Assembly: GCF_019656335.1 (NCBI RefSeq)
Contig: NZ_BPLZ01000009.1
Span: 62,001-126,000, forward strand
Length of the DNA: 64,000 nt
Reading direction: 5' to 3'
Origin: Pseudomonas sp. NCCP-436
Lineage (GTDB): Bacteria > Pseudomonadota > Gammaproteobacteria > Pseudomonadales > Pseudomonadaceae
Shown: in pieces, positions 57,354 to 64,000 of the stretch
Layout: each line of letters opens with the position of its first letter
How positions within the stretch are numbered: position 1 is the stretch's first letter
The notes under the pieces: generated by a model
Database searches by the model: none
What the model was told of the DNA's origin: nothing
The model's input: the letters and a program-made list of their open reading frames with translations, nothing else
Translations under genes and position numbers: made by a program

Positions 57354-59435
57354 TTATTCGTCGCCGGCGGAAAAGTCGTAATCCATGAACTGGCTCGGGC
57401 CTTGCAGGTAGTAGCCCTGGATGAAGTTGACCCCGGCCTGCCACAGCGTGGCCAGCACACTGGCGCTCTCGACAAAGGGCACGATGGTCAGCTTGGCCTG
57501 GGCGTGCAGGCTGCTGAGCAGTGTCTTCAGGGCTTCCTGACTATCCGGATTGCCCAGATCCTGAGAGAAGGAACCGTCTACCTTGACGAAGTCCACATGC
57601 AGGTGCTTGAGCGTGTTGAAGGGGTTCAATGCACAGCCGAACTGACACAGGGCCACTTTGCAATGCAGTTGTGCCAGCCCTTGGGTAAGGGCTCTGGCCT
57701 GCTTCAGGTAGGTCACCGCATCTGGTTCGCTGAACTGGAAGACCAGCGAGTCCGATGGCAGTCGTGCAGCCTTCAGTGCCACGCTCAGCCAGGGCAGCAG
57801 GGTCTGATCCTGCAGGCTGGCGCTGGACAGGTGGATGAACAGGCGGGTGTTGTGCCCCTTGGCGCGGTGGTCGGCAAGTAGCTTGATCGAGTTGAGGATC
57901 ACCCAGCGGTCGATCTTCTCGCCGAGCCCGGCCTCGGTGGCTGCGTGGAGGAACTCCTTCGGTGGAACCTCCTCTCCCTGCGGGTTGAGCAGGCGCAGCA
58001 ATACTTCGTAGTGTTCATGGGCGTCGCCGCGCAGACTGATGATGGGTTGGAAAAGCAGCCGGAAGCTGTTGTTTTCCAGAGCCTGCTGCACCATGGCCAG
58101 CAGGTTGCCGCGGCTGGCTGCGGCGGCTAGTTCCTCGGCCGGATCGTAGAGTTTCAGGGCATTGCCGTCGCCCAGCTCGTCGGCACACCGGTGGGCGCGT
58201 TCAATGACTTCCTGGGCCTTGGCGGTCTTTTCACTGAGGCCGGCCACGCCGATCGACAGCGTGGTCTGCGCGGTGCGGCCGCTGACGTCGAACAGATGAC
58301 CTTCCACCTGCTTGAGCAGGGCGCTCAGGTGAGCCTGGCTCTGCTCAGGCGTTTGCCCGGGCAGCAGGGCGGTGAACACGTCGTCGCCGAAGCGCGCCAA
58401 CTGGGTTTGCGCGGGGAAATGTTCGCGCAGCATGTCGGCCAGATCCGTTAGCAGCAGATCAACACCTGCCAGGCCGACCTCGCCCTGCAGGCTGGCATAA
58501 CGGTCGACTCGGATGTAGGCCAGGGTCGATGGCTGACCGCTGCCCACCGCGCGCTCGGCTGCGGCATCCATCAGTTCGAGGAAGTGGGTGCGGTTGAACA
58601 GCCCGGTGACCAGATCCTGGCAGCTGATTTCGCGCAGTTTCTCTTCCAGCTCGGCGTTGGAGGTCTCGGCGCGGATTACCACCTGGATGCAGGGCTCGCC
58701 GTCGTATGTAGCCGGAGAAAAACTCATCTGTGCAGCGAAGGTGCTGCCATCGGCGCGTACGCCCTGGCAACTGAGCTCGGCATGGCCTTCGGCGCTCTGG
58801 TAGTTCTTCAGGAAGTCCTTGAACGCGCCCTGATCGGCGCTGGCAATCAGGTCGATCATCGGCATGCCTTCCAGTTCCTCTACATCCTCGTAGTGGAACA
58901 TCTCCAGATAGGCGCGGTTGGCGTAAATGTGCATGCCGTCGTGAACGTAGGTAATGGCGTCCACCGAGCTTTCCAGCAGTAGCTGGCAGCGTTTCTCCGC
59001 TTCGCGCAGGGCCACTTCGGCGGCGCGCCGGGCGCGACGCTCCTCGAGGTTGGCCAGTTCACGCTTGGCTATCAGCACCAGGCGTTCGTCCTCGCCCTGC
59101 GGAAGTGCATCCTGGGCTCCGAACAGCAGAGCCTCGGTGATGGCATCCGGCTCGTTACCCTCTACCAGCTGGATGACCGGAATATCTTTGGCATGACGGC
59201 TGATGGCGGTGATTGCCTCTGCGGGGTCCAGACACTCGCTGCTGGGGGCGCAGATCAGGAGATCCCAGGTCTGCTGCAGTGCCAGGGTCAGATCGTCGCT
59301 AGAGGTAAGGCGGTGTACCCGGGTCGCATGTCCCGCATTGCGGAAAAGACTGACCAGACGCTCGGCTTCGTTCTGCGAATCCTCAAGGATCAGCAGTCGG
59401 ATGGTTTTTCTTTCAATGGCCATAGGTTGGGTCAA
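57354..59435 (-). CDS. fimX: FimX, c-di-GMP-binding regulator of type IV pili
   Basis: 693 residues. Domains: REC-like (about 10-130), PAS (about 145-260), GGDEF-like with GDDVF near residue 349 in place of GGDEF, and EAL-like with EVLLRL near 475 in place of EALLRW. Both catalytic signatures are lost, as in P. aeruginosa FimX, where the EAL domain binds c-di-GMP without hydrolysing it and the protein controls twitching motility at the cell pole. The REC-like domain also lacks the usual set of acidic residues (LILEDSQNEAERL keeps some). It lies between serB and a PilZ-like gene, matching PA4959. Confidence 0.95.
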   Translation of the reverse strand: MTQPMAIERKTIRLLILEDSQNEAERLVSLFRNAGHATRVHRLTSSDDLTLALQQTWDLLICAPSSECLDPAEAITAISRHAKDIPVIQLVEGNEPDAITEALLFGAQDALPQGEDERLVLIAKRELANLEERRARRAAEVALREAEKRCQLLLESSVDAITYVHDGMHIYANRAYLEMFHYEDVEELEGMPMIDLIASADQGAFKDFLKNYQSAEGHAELSCQGVRADGSTFAAQMSFSPATYDGEPCIQVVIRAETSNAELEEKLREISCQDLVTGLFNRTHFLELMDAAAERAVGSGQPSTLAYIRVDRYASLQGEVGLAGVDLLLTDLADMLREHFPAQTQLARFGDDVFTALLPGQTPEQSQAHLSALLKQVEGHLFDVSGRTAQTTLSIGVAGLSEKTAKAQEVIERAHRCADELGDGNALKLYDPAEELAAAASRGNLLAMVQQALENNSFRLLFQPIISLRGDAHEHYEVLLRLLNPQGEEVPPKEFLHAATEAGLGEKIDRWVILNSIKLLADHRAKGHNTRLFIHLSSASLQDQTLLPWLSVALKAARLPSDSLVFQFSEPDAVTYLKQARALTQGLAQLHCKVALCQFGCALNPFNTLKHLHVDFVKVDGSFSQDLGNPDSQEALKTLLSSLHAQAKLTIVPFVESASVLATLWQAGVNFIQGYYLQGPSQFMDYDFSAGDE

Positions 59436-59485
59436 TACTGCGCCGAACGGGCGCGGAAAACGACAAGTGATGGGGCGATCCGAGC

Positions 59486-61291
59486 CTACAGAGACTTCCA
59501 GAGCGAGTCAAAATCTTCCTCCCCGGCCGGCTTGTGGTGTTGCGAGGCTGTGACCGACTTCCCGGCAGCGCCTTCTTCCTGGCCAATGCGGCGGTATTCG
59601 AACTGGCTGAAACTGCCGGTGCTGGTAAGTCGGCGAGTCAACTGGGCGTTGTGCTCCTCGCCGTGGTCGTTGATCAGCACTTTGCTGCCCTCCTGGAATG
59701 GCAGGCGCGGGGTAATCAGGCTGGCAGGTTGGGAGATGGCACTGATTTCCGGCAGTAGCAGTGCGCGTAGGTACTGGCTGCTCTGCTCGCCGCGACGTAA
59801 CAGGAGCAGACCGCAGGGCCGGGCGTGCGGGGCGATTAGTTCGATGCCCATCTGTGTGCCGCCGCCACGCACCTGACGAATCCAGCGCACGATCGCCACG
59901 CTCCAGCCTCGTTCCGAGTCAGCCTGCACACCGAGTAACTCGCCAGCCTGCAGTTGGTTGGGCACCCCCTTGGGCCAGGACAGGCAGTAGCCACCTGGGC
60001 TGTGGTTGACGATGCCCAGTAGGTGGGTGGGATGGTTTTCCCGGTTGAGCGCAGGTTCGGCAGACTCTCCAGGCGCCACGCTGGTGTACTGGATTTCCTC
60101 CAGGTGGATCTCCTCGGTCGTCGGACGCTGTGCGTCAAAGGCATTCGACCAGATGTCCGGCTGGCCGCTGGAAGGCTTGAACACGGCGGCGCCGAGTTTG
60201 ACCGGGCGTTTGAGTACTTCGGCGAAGGAGCGCTCTCCAGCGAGGAAGTAGTGCAGGGCACTCATTCCGATGCATAGCGTCAGCTCGCCCTGACCGGTGG
60301 TGCGCTGGAAGGTGCGTTCGGCGATGTCGCCCCAGGCTGCTGTAACGTGTTGCAGAAGATCGCTGCCGATTCCTTCGGGAACCAGCAGACGCGAACGTTG
60401 GCGTTCGTTTTCCGGCATTGCCAGATAGTCCCTGAGAGCCTCGACCAGGGGCTGGGTATCGATGCCCAGCAGGTGTGACAACGTGCTGCTCGGGTGCAGT
60501 GAACGGTAGCGCGGCGGGCCATCGACCTGTGGAGCCACGGCGAACAGGCTGCTGGGACGATCGCCTTTCTGTAGGAGCACCAGGGGGCTCCAGGCTTCCA
60601 GGGCCTCTGCCAGACGGGCGATGTTGCCCTGGCGCATCTGGTTGGTGCGGGCGCAGCCGAGCAGCAGTGCGCTGATGTAGGTCTGCTCCAGGCTCAGGCC
60701 CCGGGTATGACGGGCCAGTGGGTCACGGATGGCCAGGCGCTGCAGGCGCTGCAGGCAGCCTATCTGATAAAGCTGATGCAATTCCAGCCAGAGGCCTTCC
60801 GGAACCGGACAATACAATTGGCAGGCGCGCACCAGCGGCCCGTACAAGCTGTGGCAGGCGCGCTGAAGCGCCACTGCAAGTAGCTGGGTGCGCTCCTTGC
60901 TGCTGTGTGCCAGGGTACGGGCGACGATCAGTTTGTAACCCACTGCCAAGTGGTTTTGCAGGGCCTGGCACAGGTTGGCGATCTTGCGTGGGCGCTCATC
61001 GAGAACGATGGCCTGGTTGAGGAAGTGACGTTCCAGGTGCTGGCAGACGAAACCGACTTCCGGGCGCAACAGCTCAAGCAGTTTCAGGCGGTTGTCCGAT
61101 GATGTCTGGAACAGATTGATGTCCACCAGTGCCTGGTACAGCTGGCGCGCCGTCTCCCCAATGTTGGCCTTGGGCAGACCGTCGATCCAGCGCTTGAGAC
61201 CGCGCGGCGTACCGTCGCAGAAGCCGAGACTCTGTTTGTCTGGTGTTGGGAGACGCAGCAATTGAAGATGAAGGCTCTGTTTATCCATCAA
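59486..61291 (-). CDS. Large protein with a PilZ-like C-terminal region
   Basis: 601 residues, upstream of fimX on the same strand with 50 bases between. The N-terminal 380 residues are mostly helical with Leu/Arg-rich stretches and match no family I know. From about 388 the sequence becomes strand-rich: LLGIVNHSPGGYCLSWPKGV, LQAGELLGVQADSERGWSVA, IVRWIRQ and GTQMGIELIAPHARPC. HSPGG and the later MGIEL resemble the DxSxxG and Gly-rich parts of PilZ domains, but the RxxxR motif that binds c-di-GMP is not obvious. Place next to fimX (PA4958 in P. aeruginosa) suggests a link to c-di-GMP or pili; this is inference. Confidence 0.7.
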   Translation of the reverse strand: MMDKQSLHLQLLRLPTPDKQSLGFCDGTPRGLKRWIDGLPKANIGETARQLYQALVDINLFQTSSDNRLKLLELLRPEVGFVCQHLERHFLNQAIVLDERPRKIANLCQALQNHLAVGYKLIVARTLAHSSKERTQLLAVALQRACHSLYGPLVRACQLYCPVPEGLWLELHQLYQIGCLQRLQRLAIRDPLARHTRGLSLEQTYISALLLGCARTNQMRQGNIARLAEALEAWSPLVLLQKGDRPSSLFAVAPQVDGPPRYRSLHPSSTLSHLLGIDTQPLVEALRDYLAMPENERQRSRLLVPEGIGSDLLQHVTAAWGDIAERTFQRTTGQGELTLCIGMSALHYFLAGERSFAEVLKRPVKLGAAVFKPSSGQPDIWSNAFDAQRPTTEEIHLEEIQYTSVAPGESAEPALNRENHPTHLLGIVNHSPGGYCLSWPKGVPNQLQAGELLGVQADSERGWSVAIVRWIRQVRGGGTQMGIELIAPHARPCGLLLLRRGEQSSQYLRALLLPEISAISQPASLITPRLPFQEGSKVLINDHGEEHNAQLTRRLTSTGSFSQFEYRRIGQEEGAAGKSVTASQHHKPAGEEDFDSLWKSL

Positions 61292-61455
61292 ACTCGGATA
61301 CTCCGGTCGCTCGGGACAAGCGGCCCTGGGTACTGGTCATCAAAACTCTAGCAGCATCTTGCCTCGCTGACAGCTCGATCCCAGAGCCGGCTTAACCGGC
61401 GTGGTTGCGACGAGCGGTATGCCAGACTGGCAGCTAGTCCCGTAAGCAGATTCGA

Positions 61456-62316
61456 TCACTCCTGCCCGTGACCCAGCAACTGGCCCATACGTACGGCACT
61501 GCCGGAGCCGAGTTCCTCGGCCCAGCGTACCTGGTTCGGGCCGAACAGCACGATGGCGGTAGAGCCCAGCTTGAAGCGACCCAGCTCCGCGCCTTTGGCC
61601 AGTTCGATGGGCGCGCGGGCCTCGGCGTCGTAGCGGGTACTGCGGAGTGCGCGCCGGGGTGGCGTGACCAGACCGGCCCAGACGGTTTCCACGCTGGCTA
61701 CGATCATCGCGCCGACCAGCACCACTGCCATGGGGCCGCGCTCGGTATCGAACAGGCAGACCACGCGCTCGTTGCGGGCGAAAAGCTCCGGGACGTTTTC
61801 TGCTGTGGTCTGATTTACCGAGAACAGCCGGCCCGGAACGTAGATCATCTCCTTCAGGGTACCGGTCAGTGGCATGTGTACGCGATGGTAGTCCCGAGGA
61901 GACAGGTACACCGTAGCGAACTGGCCGCCCATGAAGGGCGCGGCGCGTTCGGCGTCACCTCCCAGCAGTTCGGTGGCGCTGAAGCTGTGGCCCTTGGCCT
62001 GGAAGATCCGGCCATGCTCGATGCTGCCGAGTTGGCTGATGGCGCCGTCGGCCGGGCAGAGTACTGCTCCGGGCGTCTGATCCAGTGGGCGGGCACCGTC
62101 TTTCAGTGCGCGGGTGAAGAAAGCATTGAAATGTTCGTAGGCGCGAGGATCTTCGATCTGAGCTTGGCTCATGTCGACCTGGTACTGGCGCACAAACCAG
62201 GAAATCAGACGATTTTTCAGCCAGCCGATGCGGCACTCGGCGACGCAACCGATCAGGCGCGAAAGCAAGTGGTGGGGGAGAAGGTACTGGCTAAGGATAA
62301 AGAGGCGTTGTTTCAT
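61456..62316 (-). CDS. psd: Phosphatidylserine decarboxylase proenzyme
   Basis: 286 residues from the ATG at 62316 (AAGGAATCACG upstream); the frame is open for another 81 codons but without family similarity. Psd makes phosphatidylethanolamine in the inner membrane. The self-cleavage site is the LGST motif in [15 protein letters not shown] near residue 250, where Ser becomes the pyruvoyl group. The charge-relay residues are in [12 protein letters not shown], and the conserved [16 protein letters not shown] is present. It lies between the PilZ-like gene and rhdA, matching PA4957. Confidence 0.97.
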   Translation of the reverse strand: MKQRLFILSQYLLPHHLLSRLIGCVAECRIGWLKNRLISWFVRQYQVDMSQAQIEDPRAYEHFNAFFTRALKDGARPLDQTPGAVLCPADGAISQLGSIEHGRIFQAKGHSFSATELLGGDAERAAPFMGGQFATVYLSPRDYHRVHMPLTGTLKEMIYVPGRLFSVNQTTAENVPELFARNERVVCLFDTERGPMAVVLVGAMIVASVETVWAGLVTPPRRALRSTRYDAEARAPIELAKGAELGRFKLGSTAIVLFGPNQVRWAEELGSGSAVRMGQLLGHGQE

Positions 62317-62381
62317 CGTGATTCCTTGTGATGCGACAGTAGCGTCGGATGGCCGAGGCGGTTGATGGCGGCTGGCGCGAT

Positions 62382-63200
62382 TCAGCGGTCGATGGGGGTG
62401 TCGGGCAGATTGCCCCACTCGGCCCAGGAGCCGGCATAGGCGCGGACGCGCGGATAGCCCAGCGAGCGAGCTACGACATAGGTGAAACCCGAGCGCCGGT
62501 GGGTCTGGCAGTGGGTGACGATTTCCTTGTCCGGAGTCAGTCCCAGCTGCAGCAGGCATTCGGCGATGTCATTACGGATGCGCAGGTTGCGTGTCGGATC
62601 CATAGCGGCCGTCCACTCAAGATTTATGGCGCCCGGGATATGGCCGCCGCGTGCCGAGTTGAGCTTGTCTCCGTGGTATTCAGCGGTGCTGCGAGCGTCC
62701 CAGATGGCCAGGTCGGCAGTGTTCAGGCGATTCAGCAGGTAGTCCAGGCTGGCGGTAGGTGTGTCGTCCAGTGTCAGTCGAACCTGATTTGGCTGGCGCG
62801 GGGCCGGCGTATCCAGGCTAAGTGGCAGCCCGTCGCCTATCCAGGCATGCAGGCCACCGTTGAGAAAGTGGTGACGCCGATGGCCGATGACATCGAGCAG
62901 CCAGATAAAACGACCGGCCCAGGGGCCACCCTCATCGTCGTAGAGTACGTAGGTAATGTCCGGATGATGGCCTAGATCCGAGAACAGGCTTTCCAGTCGT
63001 TCTCGCTCGGGCAACAGGCCCGGAGCAGGAGGTTGGCCGTACTGGGTTCGCCGGGTATCGAGCCAGTGCGCGCCGGGGATATGCCCGGCGGCGTAGCGCG
63101 CGGCACTGCTAAGATCCAGCAGGACGAGATCGGGGGCGTCCAGGCGTTCGGCCAGTTCGGCAGGTTCGATAACGAGTGGCAGGTTGGCGAAGGCGGACAT
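62382..63200 (-). CDS. rhdA: Thiosulfate sulfurtransferase (rhodanese)
   Basis: 272 residues with two rhodanese domains. The N-terminal domain has [20 protein letters not shown] and [10 protein letters not shown]. The C-terminal catalytic domain has [31 protein letters not shown] and the active-site loop [16 protein letters not shown] with the persulfide Cys. It moves sulfur from thiosulfate to cyanide or other thiols. The AGGGAGGCTGTC before the ATG is a strong ribosome binding site. Equivalent to P. aeruginosa RhdA (PA4956). Confidence 0.95.
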   Translation of the reverse strand: MSAFANLPLVIEPAELAERLDAPDLVLLDLSSAARYAAGHIPGAHWLDTRRTQYGQPPAPGLLPERERLESLFSDLGHHPDITYVLYDDEGGPWAGRFIWLLDVIGHRRHHFLNGGLHAWIGDGLPLSLDTPAPRQPNQVRLTLDDTPTASLDYLLNRLNTADLAIWDARSTAEYHGDKLNSARGGHIPGAINLEWTAAMDPTRNLRIRNDIAECLLQLGLTPDKEIVTHCQTHRRSGFTYVVARSLGYPRVRAYAGSWAEWGNLPDTPIDR

Positions 63201-63260
63201 GACAGCCTCCCTAGGCGAAAAGAGTTCGATTGTAGCGGAAAGAGCACAAGCGCGGCGGAG

Positions 63261-64000
63261 TCAGCGAGTCCGCCGGGAAAAGCCGTTCAGGGCGCGTTCG
63301 ATGCACTGTGCGGTTTTGCCAAATGCCTGCAGGCAGATGTCGTTCAGCGGCTGACCCTGCTGATCCGCCACCAGCAGCAGGGCAACCTGGCCGTGACTGG
63401 CCAGCGAGCGCAAAACAAGATGCTCGCCGGCAAACAAGGCCTTGAGGTTGCCCGGCAGCAGAGCAGAGAAGCGCGCTATATTGGCCGGGGTCAGGTGCAA
63501 CTGGCCCGGCTCGCTGATCAGACGGCGTAGCAGTTGGCTCTGGTTCGGGTCGAAGCTCAGGCTCAGAGCGTGCTGGCCGAGGCCTGCCTGCTGTTGCGGC
63601 AACAGGCGGTTGTGCTGGCGGTCGACCAGCAAAATCAGTGCGCGGCTGAAACCGCAGGCCTGCAGGGCATCGCGTGCACAGCTGGTCAGCTGTGGCAGGT
63701 TGAGGAACTCGCTGGGTTCGGCGAGCAGGCGAGTACACTGCTGGCGCCAGGCGCTCAGGGCTTCGCGGTTTGGTGGCGGGGCCGGCCTAACCGGCGCACT
63801 CAGGCGATGAGTGTCCCATGGCCAGATCAATGACTCGGCAGGGTGCCATAGGTTGTCTGCCTGAATCAGGCGAGCGCTGTTGACCGCCTGCTGGTGAACA
63901 GCTTGTTGCAGCTCGCTCAGCGACTGTTGCAGGTACAGTCCGGTCAGCCGTTGCCAGCGCAGGCAGTTATCCGTGTTCCAGGCCTGGTGGGCCGACAGTG
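63261..64000 (-). CDS. Probable HDOD-domain protein, 3' part
   Basis: The minus-strand frame is open from the window edge down to the stop at 63261, 246 codons; the start lies outside. The part inside the window begins SAHQAWNTDNCLRWQRLTGL, helical and consistent with the end of an HDOD (metal-dependent output) domain. It continues NSARLIQADNLWHPAESLIW and then a GAF-like region (about LQACGFSRALILLVDRQHNR and later GQVALLLVADQQGQPLNDIC). It is immediately upstream of rhdA on the same strand. Family call rests on these weak patterns and on gene order in other pseudomonads. Confidence 0.6.
   Translation of the reverse strand, partial: LSAHQAWNTDNCLRWQRLTGLYLQQSLSELQQAVHQQAVNSARLIQADNLWHPAESLIWPWDTHRLSAPVRPAPPPNREALSAWRQQCTRLLAEPSEFLNLPQLTSCARDALQACGFSRALILLVDRQHNRLLPQQQAGLGQHALSLSFDPNQSQLLRRLISEPGQLHLTPANIARFSALLPGNLKALFAGEHLVLRSLASHGQVALLLVADQQGQPLNDICLQAFGKTAQCIERALNGFSRRTR

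Noticed and set aside
62317..62559. An 81-codon N-terminal extension of psd
   Set aside because: It has a Pro/Arg-rich composition foreign to Psd, and the ATG at 62316 has a proper ribosome binding site and gives the normal length.

Overview
The window is a gene-dense, G+C-rich bacterial chromosome segment. Gene content and protein sequences point to a Pseudomonas in the broad P. aeruginosa / P. oleovorans-like part of the genus. This rests on the msrA-dipA, aceF-aceE-glnE-ilvE-waaF-waaC-waaG-waaP, parC/parE-yqiA-cpdA-nudF-thiC, LysR-emrE and serB-fimX-psd-rhdA neighbourhoods and on close matches to remembered P. aeruginosa proteins. No rRNA, tRNA, insertion sequence, prophage or CRISPR array was found. 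Almost all sequence is coding. The only non-coding stretch over 300 bases is the thiC leader (46719-47127), which carries a TPP riboswitch.

Layout. 1-3972: msrA (cut by the window edge), the c-di-GMP phosphodiesterase dipA, a small exported protein and a CopD-like membrane protein. 4097-12955: pyruvate dehydrogenase aceF/aceE on the minus strand with its own terminator, a divergent region with two short palindromes, then glnE and ilvE. 13140-35834: one long lipopolysaccharide (LPS) region. It starts with inner-core heptosyl- and glycosyltransferases and a run of WaaP/InaA-type kinases, then a carbamoyltransferase and a GT4 glycosyltransferase. A more variable-looking module follows (GT-B-like protein, polysaccharide pyruvyl transferase-like protein, O-antigen ligase, GT42/DUF115-like protein). 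Next come a reverse-strand kinase, msbA, mig-14, the dnpA deacetylase, a surface-sugar O-acyltransferase and hldE. Many of these genes overlap by a few bases, which suggests translational coupling.

35880-46718, minus strand: PqiC-like lipoprotein, parC, phytase-like esterase, parE, yqiA, cpdA, DUF1249, nudF and thiC. This joins DNA topology, cAMP turnover and thiamine synthesis. 47128-54451: a TolC-family outer membrane protein, waaA (Kdo transferase, minus), a LysR regulator divergent from the small multidrug pump emrE, an FAD oxidoreductase, an aldo/keto reductase and a Nudix-like protein. 54448-64000: a serB-linked membrane protein with a cyclase-like C-terminus, serB, fimX, a large PilZ-like protein, psd, rhdA and the 3' part of a probable HDOD-domain gene that leaves the window.

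Functionally the window is mainly envelope building: heptose supply (hldE), core assembly and phosphorylation (waaA/C/F/G/P and related kinases), lipid A-core export (msbA), O-chain attachment (waaL), modifications tied to cationic peptide resistance (mig-14, kinases, deacetylase, acyltransferase) and phospholipid synthesis (psd). Second-messenger proteins (dipA, fimX, cpdA) and central metabolism lie around it. The part most likely to hold undescribed biology is the outer-core module at 22940-28099 together with the tandem-kinase gene at 18600.
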